NCBI GenBank assembly: GCA_007128865.1
Contig: SKWP01000456.1
Span: 1-7,724, forward strand
Source of the DNA: Paracoccaceae bacterium
Lineage (GTDB): Bacteria; Pseudomonadota; Alphaproteobacteria; Rhodobacterales; Rhodobacteraceae
DNA: 7,724 nucleotides
Direction: 5' to 3'
Shown: positions 1 through 7,011 of the stretch, piece after piece
How positions within the stretch are numbered: position 1 is the stretch's first letter
Layout of the letters: every line of letters starts with the position of its first letter
Notes under the pieces: model-generated
Seen by the model: only the letters and a program-made list of their open reading frames with translations
Databases searched by the model: none
What the model was told of the DNA's origin: nothing
Position numbers and translations under genes: made by a program

Positions 1-1
1 C

Positions 2-664
2 GAAGAGCACCATGCACCGGACATGGTCGCCGAATTCGGTGTGGTGATCGAATACTACACGGCGCAGGGCTGTGTTGCCTGCCCGCCGGTCGATGCGCAT
101 TTTGCCACCCTTGCCGACCGGCCCGACGTGATCGCCCTGGCGCTGCACGTCGATTACTGGGATTACATCGGCTGGAAGGATCGTTTCGCCAAGGCGGCCT
201 TTACCGAGCGCCAGCGAGCCTATGCCAGGCGCGCCGGGAGCAACACCATCTATACGCCCCAGATGATCATTGGCGGCATCGACCGGGTTCAGGGTTTCAA
301 GCCGATGGCGGTGGCCGATCTGCTGATCCGGCATGCCGCCGGTCAACCGACGGTCGCACTGCGGCTGGACCGCGATGGCATCCATCTCGACATCGGTGCC
401 GAGGCCGACCCGCCCCTCGGCCACGAGGTTTCGGTGCAGATCGTGCGCTACAAGCCGGCCGAGACCATGCGCATCGAAAGCGGTGAAAACTCTGGCCGGC
501 GCAATACCTTCCGCAACATCGTGACCAGCTGGAAGGAAATCGGCCGGTGGAACGGAGAGGACAGCCTCAGCCTGCGCACCACCGCCGAAGGCAGCGAGCC
601 GATCGTGGTGATCCTGCAGCAAGCCGGCCACGGCGCCATCCTCGCCGCAGGCCGGCTGCGTTGA
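2..664 (+). CDS. DUF1223 family thioredoxin-like secreted protein (5' end missing)
   Basis: The reading frame is open to the left edge of the window, so the true start and any signal peptide probably lie upstream; the first in-frame ATG is at 23. What can be seen is a strand followed by a CVACPP motif (a CxxC thiol pair; Cys17 and Cys20 counted from the ATG at 23), then HVDYWDYIGWKDRFA and YTPQMIIGG, which are hallmark stretches of DUF1223. Members are usually exported, have a thioredoxin-like fold and run about 230-270 aa, so roughly the N-terminal 20-40 residues are missing here. The biochemical role of the family is not established; the CxxC pair suggests thiol-disulfide chemistry, which is inference. 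The C-terminal half is the less conserved beta-rich part. The gene converges on alkB with 12 bp between the two stop codons. Family assignment is confident; function is not. Confidence 0.88.
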   Translation, partial: EEHHAPDMVAEFGVVIEYYTAQGCVACPPVDAHFATLADRPDVIALALHVDYWDYIGWKDRFAKAAFTERQRAYARRAGSNTIYTPQMIIGGIDRVQGFKPMAVADLLIRHAAGQPTVALRLDRDGIHLDIGAEADPPLGHEVSVQIVRYKPAETMRIESGENSGRRNTFRNIVTSWKEIGRWNGEDSLSLRTTAEGSEPIVVILQQAGHGAILAAGRLR

Positions 665-676
665 AGGCGCGGGGCA

Positions 677-1333
677 TCATGTCACCACCCGCAGGGTCAG
701 GTTGATGCGCCCCCCGCCGGGCAACAGCCGCGAAGACCCGTGCCGCACCCTGTCGATGCCGTGATACGCCAGCCGCGACGCCCCGCCCATCACCGCCACA
801 TCCCCCGATTCCAGCCACAGGCTTGCCGTCGATCCGCGCCGTTCGGTTCCGCCCACACGGAACAGCGCCGAATCGCCCAGCGATATCGATACCACCGGGC
901 AGGAAAGATCGGCCTCGTCACGGTCCTGATGCAGCCCCATCCTGGCCCCTTCGGCATACCAGTTCAGCAGCATGCATTCCAGCGCACGCGGGCAGCCTGA
1001 AAGCGACTCCCACACAGCCATGACCGAGGCCGGGATCGGCGGCCATGGCACGCCCGACGGATGCTGCGTGGCATAGCCATAGCCCTTTGGCCCCGACACC
1101 CAGCCGAATTTCCCCGCCGCTGTCATCCGCACCGACATCGGCCGCCCGCCCGGCGTTACCGGCGTGACCAGCGGTGCCGCGCGCACCAGCCCGCGCAGGC
1201 ATTCGACCAGTGTGGCCTGCGCCTGCGGGTCCAGCCAGCCGCGCCAGATACCGACCCCGTTGAGCACCGTATCCGGTGGCCGGACACGCGGCACCGCGCC
1301 GGGGTCGATGGAACTCGGGACTTCGGACATCAT
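677..1333 (-). CDS. alkB: AlkB, Fe(II)/2-oxoglutarate-dependent DNA/RNA dealkylase
   Basis: AlkB oxidatively removes methyl groups such as 1-methyladenine and 3-methylcytosine from DNA and RNA, using Fe(II), O2 and 2-oxoglutarate, in the cytoplasm. The 218-aa product is close to the 216 aa of E. coli AlkB. All the key residues are visible: the iron ligands His135-x-Asp137 in LHQDRDE and His191 in RLAYHGI, and the 2-oxoglutarate-binding arginines in R209-INLTL-R215. Upstream of these are the family segments LNWYAEGA (123-130) and PVVSISLGDSALFRVGG (146-162). The protein starts with two consecutive ATGs (1331-1333 and 1328-1330). A purine-rich GGAAAG about 12 nt upstream can serve as ribosome binding site, and either Met is possible. 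The gene is transcribed away from dnaK and has its own short leader. No ada or other alkylation-repair gene is next to it, so an Ada-type regulon cannot be argued from this window. Identification is firm. Confidence 0.95.
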   Translation of the reverse strand: MMSEVPSSIDPGAVPRVRPPDTVLNGVGIWRGWLDPQAQATLVECLRGLVRAAPLVTPVTPGGRPMSVRMTAAGKFGWVSGPKGYGYATQHPSGVPWPPIPASVMAVWESLSGCPRALECMLLNWYAEGARMGLHQDRDEADLSCPVVSISLGDSALFRVGGTERRGSTASLWLESGDVAVMGGASRLAYHGIDRVRHGSSRLLPGGGRINLTLRVVT

Positions 1334-1351
1334 TTTCCGCTTTCCGCCAAG

Positions 1352-1382
1352 GTTGCAGGCCCATTCTGCCCTGCCTATATAG
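1352..1382 (+). promoter_or_regulatory. RpoH (sigma-32)-type promoter of dnaK
   Basis: GTTG (1352-1355) is followed by an 18-nt spacer and CCTATAT (1374-1380). This closely matches the alphaproteobacterial heat-shock consensus CTTG-N17/18-CYTATNT, with one mismatch in the -35. Transcription would start near 1388, leaving a leader of about 100 nt before dnaK. I see no CIRCE element (TTAGCACTC-N9-GAGTGCTAA) in the region, so control by RpoH rather than HrcA is inferred. The leader holds only short possible stems, for example GGACC (1427-1431) with GGTCC (1446-1450). The ribosome binding site AGAGGG (1474-1479) is 9 nt before the ATG. Confidence 0.68.
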
Positions 1383-1404
1383 CCGACGAGAAGCGGACGG
1401 CGAA
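1376..1404 (-). promoter_or_regulatory. Candidate alkB promoter (housekeeping-type)
   Basis: Read on the minus strand, TTCGCC (1404-1399) is followed by exactly 17 nt and then TATATA (1381-1376), a plausible -35/-10 pair. The predicted transcript start would lie about 35 nt before the alkB ATG. The -35 is a weak match, so this rests mainly on the -10 and the spacing. The TATATA is the same palindromic core used by the dnaK promoter on the other strand. The -35 sits inside the inverted repeat CGGCG-AA-CGCCG (1398-1409), which could be an operator or only a GC-rich coincidence. Confidence 0.4.
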
Positions 1405-1488
1405 CGCCGCCCGTGATTGGGATAGGGGACCGGGGGCCGCACTCGGGTCCGGGCTCCGTAACATCGCCGAAGAAGAGGGTGAAGAAAC

Positions 1489-3408
<1,920 letters not shown>

Positions 3409-3427
3409 ACGTAACGGTGCGCGCACA

Positions 3428-3458
3428 GCGGCCGGCCCCGGCTTGAGGGGCCGGCCGC
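3428..3458 (+). other. Perfect 12-bp GC hairpin between dnaK and dnaJ
   Basis: GCGGCCGGCCCC (3428-3439) is the exact reverse complement of GGGGCCGGCCGC (3447-3458), with a 7-nt loop GGCTTGA. The hairpin begins 19 nt after the dnaK stop and ends 48 nt before dnaJ. There is no T-run after it (CATCTGTG follows), so it is not a classical intrinsic terminator. It could act as a partial terminator, or as an RNA-stabilising or processing structure that keeps DnaK more abundant than DnaJ. That role is inferred; the structure itself is plain in the sequence. Confidence 0.75.
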
Positions 3459-3506
3459 CATCTGTGATACGCACTGCCTGCGTCTTTCCCGCCAGAGAGG
3501 TCGATT

Positions 3507-4658
3507 ATGGCGAAACGGGATTTTTATGACGTTCTCGGCGTGGAACGGGGGGCCGATGCCGACAGCATCAAGAAGGCCTATCGCAAGAAGGCAAAGGAAC
3601 TGCACCCCGACCACAACAAGGACGACCCCGAGGCCGAGACCCGCTTCAAGGAAGTCAACGAAGCCTACGACATTCTGCGAGACGCCGAAAAGAAGGCCGC
3701 CTATGACCGTTTCGGCCACGCTGCTTTCGATGGCGGCATGGGCCCCGGCCCGGGCGGGCCACGGGGCGCGCGCCACCCCGGCGGCGATTTCGCTTCGGCG
3801 TTTTCGGATGTGTTCGAGGATCTGTTCGGCGACTTCATGGGGGGCGGCCGCGGATCGGGCCGCCAGCGTGCGGCACGCGGCTCGGACCTGCGCTACAACC
3901 TGCGCATGACCCTGGAAGAGGCATTTTCGGGTCTCAGCAAGACGGTCAATGTCACCACGCTGGCCACCTGCGAGGCCTGCCATGGCACCGGATCCGAGGC
4001 AGGGGCCGAGCCGGTGACCTGCCCGACCTGTTCCGGCATGGGCAAGGTTCGTGCCCAGCAGGGCTTCTTTACCGTCGAACGAACCTGCCCCACCTGCGGC
4101 GGCGTCGGCCAGATCGTCAAGAATCCCTGTCGGGCCTGTGGCGGGGCGGGGCGGGTCGAAAAGGCACGTTCGCTGTCGGTGGACATTCCCTCCGGGGTCG
4201 AAACCGGTACCCGCATGCGGCTTGCCGGAAAGGGCGAGGCCGGGCTGCGCGGCGGGCCTCCGGGCGATCTCTACATCTTCATCGAGGTCGCCGAGCATCC
4301 GCTGTTCCTGCGCGACGGACCAAACCTGCACTGCCGTGTGCCGGTCAGCATGGCGACGGCAGCGCTGGGCGGCGATGTCGAGGTTCCGACCATCGACGGC
4401 GGCCGCACCCGCATGAAGGTTCCCGAAGGCAGTCAGTCGGGGCGCCAGATGCGCCTGCGCGGCAAGGGCATGCCGGCCCTGCGCGGCGGAACCCGTGGCG
4501 ACATGCTGATTGAACTGGCGGTCGAAACCCCGGTAAACCTCACCGCGCGCCAGAAGGAGATCCTGCGCGAATTCGAGCGGCTGGGCGAAAACAACAACCC
4601 CGAAGGCAACAGCTTCTTCGACAAGGTCCGCAGCTTCTGGGACGGCATGAAGGGCTGA
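3507..4658 (+). CDS. dnaJ: Chaperone protein DnaJ (type I Hsp40)
   Basis: DnaJ delivers unfolded clients to DnaK and stimulates its ATPase. The 383-aa product has the full type I layout. The J-domain is at about 4-70 with the essential HPD at 33-35. A Gly-rich linker follows (about 75-120). The cysteine-rich zinc region holds four CxxCxGxG repeats starting at Cys155, Cys172, Cys194 and Cys208, and the C-terminal client-binding domains run from about 220 to 345, followed by a short dimerisation region. The start MAKRDFYDVLGV is family-typical and has AGAGAGG (3494-3500) 6 nt upstream. It follows dnaK by 98 bp on the same strand, with a strong hairpin in between, and I see no convincing promoter of its own. 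It is therefore probably made from read-through of the heat-shock promoter of dnaK. It is intact, with no unusual features. Confidence 0.98.
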   Translation: MAKRDFYDVLGVERGADADSIKKAYRKKAKELHPDHNKDDPEAETRFKEVNEAYDILRDAEKKAAYDRFGHAAFDGGMGPGPGGPRGARHPGGDFASAFSDVFEDLFGDFMGGGRGSGRQRAARGSDLRYNLRMTLEEAFSGLSKTVNVTTLATCEACHGTGSEAGAEPVTCPTCSGMGKVRAQQGFFTVERTCPTCGGVGQIVKNPCRACGGAGRVEKARSLSVDIPSGVETGTRMRLAGKGEAGLRGGPPGDLYIFIEVAEHPLFLRDGPNLHCRVPVSMATAALGGDVEVPTIDGGRTRMKVPEGSQSGRQMRLRGKGMPALRGGTRGDMLIELAVETPVNLTARQKEILREFERLGENNNPEGNSFFDKVRSFWDGMKG

Positions 4659-4695
4659 TACCATCCCCGCGGGTGCATCGCCCGCAAAACCCGAT

Positions 4696-4717
4696 GCCGG
4701 CCGGGATACCCGCCGGT
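4696..4717 (+). other. Imperfect hairpin between dnaJ and the baeRF-like gene
   Basis: The stretch can fold into a stem of about nine pairs with one bulged C and an ATA loop (GGG/CCC next to the loop, then CCGG pairing outside). A second, shorter possibility lies just upstream (GCGGGT with GCCCGC). No T-run follows either one. This makes a complete transcriptional stop after dnaJ unlikely and leaves read-through into the next gene plausible. The DNA is GC-rich and weak stems arise easily by chance. Confidence 0.35.
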
Positions 4718-4756
4718 TGCGGCAACAGATTTCACCGGAAAGGAAACCCCGCGGCC

Positions 4757-5878
4757 ATGCTTTACGTCGATATTCCCACCCAGCCGGAGCTCATGCGCCT
4801 TGTCGGCGCCCGTGGTGCGGCGCATGTGAGTTTCTATCTTGCGACATCGCCCGAGACCGACAAGATCCAGACCTCGCGGATCGAACTGGGCAATCTGCTG
4901 CGCAAGGCCGAAGCCCAGCTCGAGGCTGCCGGCGTTGCCAAGCGCACGATCTGGCCGATTGGCGAACAGGTCAACGACCTGATCGACGATGACGAGTTCT
5001 GGAAATTCCAGGCAAACGGCCTTGCGGTGTTCGTCACCCCGGAATCGCTGGCCACCTACCGCCTTCCGACCCATCTGGAAAGTGCGGTGCAGGTATCCGA
5101 CCGCTTTCACCTCAAACCGCTGATCCGGGCCGTTTCGGTGCCCCAACACGCCTTCGTGCTGGCGCTGGCGGAAAACGAGGTTCGCCTGATCGAGTTCTTC
5201 TCGGACATGCCGGCGCAGGAAATCCGCGTGCCCGGCATGCCCCGCGATGCAGCCTCGGCGGTCGGGACGGCGAATATCAATTCGCGGTCGGCCTCGGGCC
5301 GCATTCAGGGGGGCGAGGGGCAGAAGGTGCGGCTGCGCCAGTTTGCGCGCAAGGTCGATGCCGCGCTGCGCCCGGTTCTTTCGGGCCGGCACGAGCCGCT
5401 GATCCTTGCTGCCGCCGATCCGCTGCTTTCGATCTTCCGGTCGGTCAACAGCTATTCCGACCTTGTCGAAGAGGCGATCGACCGCAGCCCCGCCCGTGTC
5501 GGAAGTGACGAGCTTGCCGCACTGGCCCGGCCGATCATGGACGCGCGCCACGCTGCCCGCCTGGCCCGTCTGCGCGACCTGTTCGGCGCCAGGTCATCCG
5601 AAGGGCGCGCGACCCAGGACATCGCCCAGGCCGCACGCGCTGCCACCTTTGGCGCGGTCGACACGCTGCTTGTGGACATCGACGAGGTCATTCCCGGTAC
5701 CGTCGATGATACGACGGGCGCGGTCAGCTTTGCCGATTCGCCCGATGCAGCAACCTATGGCGTGGTCGATGAAATCGCCGGTCGGGTGCTGGCAAATGGT
5801 GGTCGCGTCTACGGGGTGCGCAGTGCCGATATCCCGGGTGGCGGCGCACTGGCGGCCATTCTGAGGTATGCGGTCTGA
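4757..5878 (+). CDS. Bacterial eRF1/Pelota-like (baeRF) family protein
   Basis: The 373-aa protein has the outline of the bacterial archaeo-eukaryotic release factor (baeRF) superfamily, relatives of eRF1 and Pelota/Dom34. The N-terminal part (about 1-150) is the family-specific alpha/beta region. The middle region holds a glycine loop GGEGQ (185-189) preceded by GRIQ and followed by a basic helix KVRLRQFARKV, resembling the GGQ loop and following helix of eRF1. The end IPGGGALAAILRYAV recalls the GGIGGILRY-type end of eRF1 domain 3, and LLVDIDEVIPGTVDD (304-318) resembles the matching strand in Pelota-like proteins. The ATG at 4757 is preferred over an in-frame ATG at 4673, because conservation-like sequence begins at MLYVDIP and AAAGGA (4739-4744) lies 12 nt upstream. 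It follows dnaJ by 98 bp on the same strand. A role in ribosome rescue or translation stress is inferred from fold and context. The precise baeRF subfamily is not certain, and it is likely annotated as hypothetical in databases. Confidence 0.72.
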   Translation: MLYVDIPTQPELMRLVGARGAAHVSFYLATSPETDKIQTSRIELGNLLRKAEAQLEAAGVAKRTIWPIGEQVNDLIDDDEFWKFQANGLAVFVTPESLATYRLPTHLESAVQVSDRFHLKPLIRAVSVPQHAFVLALAENEVRLIEFFSDMPAQEIRVPGMPRDAASAVGTANINSRSASGRIQGGEGQKVRLRQFARKVDAALRPVLSGRHEPLILAAADPLLSIFRSVNSYSDLVEEAIDRSPARVGSDELAALARPIMDARHAARLARLRDLFGARSSEGRATQDIAQAARAATFGAVDTLLVDIDEVIPGTVDDTTGAVSFADSPDAATYGVVDEIAGRVLANGGRVYGVRSADIPGGGALAAILRYAV

Positions 5879-5910
5879 CCGGTGGTTTTCCGGTAGTCGG
5901 TTCGGGCGGC

Positions 5911-5925
5911 GGTCGCTCAGCGACC
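5911..5925 (+). terminator. Small hairpin downstream of the baeRF-like gene
   Basis: GGTCGC (5911-5916), loop TCA, GCGACC (5920-5925): a perfect 6-bp stem 32 nt after the stop codon. No T-run follows. It may help end the dnaK-dnaJ-baeRF transcript, but as a terminator it is weak evidence. Confidence 0.3.
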
Positions 5926-6135
5926 CCGTCCGGGCCGTACTGCCCCGTCGATTGGCGCGGACCCGTCCCGTCGTTTCAGAATTGACGGAAGGGCGATCGG
6001 GGCGTGATCAGGCTGCTCGAGAACCGGGCGGCAAGCGGCGATCCCATGGCAGCCGGTCTGACCGCGTGCTGGCCCGCAGGCGAAATCGTGCGTGGGGATC
6101 CCGTATTCTAAGTGCTTTATGCGCGATGATCGGGC

Positions 6136-6173
6136 CATTCCCTTTCACGCCCATTTTCCGCCTGTCGGGAATG
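6136..6173. repeat. 7-bp inverted repeat with 24-nt spacer
   Basis: CATTCCC (6136-6142) is the exact reverse complement of GGGAATG (6167-6173). The arms are less GC-rich than the surroundings, so the match is somewhat less likely to be chance. It is the first of three neighbouring inverted repeats 3' of the fasciclin gene. Function unknown. Confidence 0.4.
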
Positions 6174-6176
6174 AAA

Positions 6177-6199
6177 CCGCCGGGCAACCAGGCCGGCGG
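6177..6199. repeat. 7-bp GC inverted repeat (hairpin)
   Basis: CCGCCGG (6177-6183) and CCGGCGG (6193-6199) pair perfectly around a 9-nt loop. The repeat sits 9 bp from the stronger hairpin next to the fasciclin stop and could be a second stage of termination for either converging transcript. Confidence 0.4.
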
Positions 6200-6208
6200 C
6201 TGATTGGT

Positions 6209-6236
6209 GGGGCAGGCCATCCACATGGCCCGCCCC
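6209..6236 (-). terminator. Likely terminator hairpin of the fasciclin gene
   Basis: The hairpin starts 10 bp after the fasciclin stop. On the plus strand, GGGGC-A-GGCCA pairs with TGGCC-C-GCCCC around a 6-nt loop with one A/C mismatch. In the minus-strand transcript the same position becomes a G-U pair, so the 11-pair stem is unbroken only in RNA made from the fasciclin strand. There is no obvious U-run after it, so termination may be incomplete or assisted. Position and strand-specific pairing are the supporting evidence. Confidence 0.6.
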
Positions 6237-6246
6237 CGGACGTGCC

Positions 6247-6711
6247 TTACATCGGCGGCAGGATCACCGCATCGATGACATGGATCACGCCGTTCGAGGC
6301 TTCGACATCGGCGGCGACGATATTGGCGCCGTTTACCTTCGGGCCGTCGGCAAGCGTGATGGTGATATCGGCACCGTTGACGGTGGTGGCGGTCAGACCT
6401 TCGGAAAGATCACCCGACATCACCTGTCCCGGCACCACATGATAGGTGAGGATCGCGGTCAGCGCAGGAATGTCGTTCAGCAAGCCTTCGACGGTGCCTT
6501 CCGGAAGTGCGGCAAAGGCGTCATCGGTCGGGGCGAAGACGGTGAACGGCCCTTCGCCCTTCAGCGTATCCACCAACCCGGCGGCCTGGACCGCTGCAAC
6601 CAGGGTGTTGAAGGTTCCGGCACCGACCGCGACATCGACGATGTCATCAGCCATCGCCGGCGCGGCGATGAGGGTGGCGGCAAGAAACGAAGCGGTAGCT
6701 TTGCGGATCAT
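6247..6711 (-). CDS. Secreted single-domain fasciclin (FAS1) protein
   Basis: FAS1 domains are small extracellular or periplasmic adhesion-type modules; in bacteria their partners and roles are mostly unknown. The 154-aa product begins with a clear Sec signal peptide (MIRK, a hydrophobic run, then APAMA with cleavage probably after residue 21). One complete FAS1 domain makes up the rest. The H1 box is [17 protein letters not shown] (54-70), the conserved YHVVPG is at 90-95, and the H2 box is [12 protein letters not shown] (142-153). There is no lipobox and no membrane anchor, so it is probably free in the periplasm or released. The ATG at 6709-6711 has AGGAG (6720-6724) 8 nt upstream, a good ribosome binding site. 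It is divergent from msrP, with 300 bp between the starts, and has a likely terminator hairpin right behind its stop. The family call is firm; function is open. Confidence 0.95.
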   Translation of the reverse strand: MIRKATASFLAATLIAAPAMADDIVDVAVGAGTFNTLVAAVQAAGLVDTLKGEGPFTVFAPTDDAFAALPEGTVEGLLNDIPALTAILTYHVVPGQVMSGDLSEGLTATTVNGADITITLADGPKVNGANIVAADVEASNGVIHVIDAVILPPM

Positions 6712-6735
6712 GTCGGAAACTCCTGATTGGATGCT

Positions 6736-6750
6736 GCCAGTTCATCTGGC
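6736..6750. repeat. Inverted repeat upstream of the fasciclin gene
   Basis: GCCAG-N5-CTGGC, a perfect dyad 25-39 bp before the fasciclin ATG and outside the ribosome binding site. It is a possible operator or a small leader hairpin. Confidence 0.4.
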
Positions 6751-6808
6751 ATCGCGACTGTCTACGCCGGCCGACGCTGACCGGATTGCGCCGCGCATTC
6801 CCAATGAG

Positions 6809-6829
6809 TTGATCCCTTTGGCCTTGATC
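6809..6829. repeat. Direct repeat TTGATC, 15 bp apart
   Basis: TTGATC occurs at 6809-6814 and again at 6824-6829 in the middle of the divergent region. The half-site recalls an FNR-type half (TTGAT), but the two copies are direct and not inverted, so an FNR box is not supported. Confidence 0.3.
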
Positions 6830-6881
6830 GGAAGGGCAGGGCGGCTATGCCCGGCCGGCGGCAACCGTCCAGTCACTCTTG

Positions 6882-6917
6882 CGTTACCGAAGGTGATCTG
6901 CCGTTACCGGAATCTGC
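6882..6917. repeat. Direct repeat CGTTACCG with trailing ATCTGC
   Basis: CGTTACCG occurs at 6882-6889 and 6902-6909, exactly 20 bp apart (about two helical turns). Each copy is followed by ATCTGC (6896-6901 and 6912-6917), after 6 and 2 nt respectively. It lies 95-130 bp upstream of msrP, a plausible place for a response-regulator or activator site. This is inference from geometry only. Confidence 0.4.
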
Positions 6918-7011
6918 AATTCGGGTGTTGGTCCGGCAAGCTTGGTGGTGGCAATTTCGCTATCAGGCTATACCTTTCCGACACGATCCTTCGTCCACTC
7001 TATCGGGGAGA

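Larger units (their letters stand above)
5879..6246. other. Gene-free stretch between two converging genes
   Basis: About 370 bp separate the baeRF-like stop from the fasciclin stop. The open frames here are arginine-rich shadows without ribosome binding sites or family resemblance, so I call no gene. The left end carries a weak stem directly at the baeRF stop (ACCGG, 5878-5882, with CCGGT, 5890-5894) and a better one at 5911-5925. A more A/T-rich patch lies near 6100-6125 (around GTATTCTAAGTGCTTTATG). Three inverted repeats follow in a row up to the fasciclin gene. Both neighbouring genes are transcribed toward this stretch. Confidence 0.6.
6712..7011. promoter_or_regulatory. Divergent control region between the fasciclin gene and msrP
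   Basis: This 300-bp stretch must hold the promoters of both genes, yet neither shows a convincing consensus by eye. On the msrP side the CTATAC near 6968-6973 could be a -10, but no properly spaced -35 accompanies it. I looked for ECF-type elements (GGAAC/GTT and TGATC/TA types) for the fasciclin gene and found no clean pair. The region does hold three sets of short repeats, listed separately. I see no open frame here that looks like a gene. Confidence 0.5.

Noticed and set aside
1334..1488. CIRCE element or HrcA control of dnaK
   Set aside because: The conserved TTAGCACTC/GAGTGCTAA arms are not present on either strand.
3443..3470. TTGAGG-N16-TGATAC as a separate dnaJ promoter
   Set aside because: The -10 matches the consensus poorly and the -35 lies in the loop and arm of the 12-bp hairpin. 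It is more likely a coincidence.
4673..4756. An earlier in-frame ATG (4673) for the baeRF-like gene
   Set aside because: The extra 28 residues (Pro/Gly-rich, through the hairpin region) look like leader DNA. The ATG at 4757 has the better ribosome binding site and the family-like start.
4433..5551. A 372-codon minus-strand frame opposite the baeRF-like gene
   Set aside because: It overlaps dnaJ and the baeRF-like gene, both of which have clear domain signatures. Its composition is Arg/Gly/His-rich, as expected for a reverse shadow.
5868..6203. A 111-codon plus-strand frame after the baeRF-like gene
   Set aside because: It is arginine-rich with no family resemblance and begins inside the preceding gene in another frame. 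The ending coincides with the hairpins of the fasciclin 3' region.
5917..6226. Two short minus-strand frames (5917-6138 and 6008-6226) downstream of the fasciclin gene
   Set aside because: No ribosome binding site, and one starts inside the terminator-like hairpin. The translations look like random GC-rich sequence.
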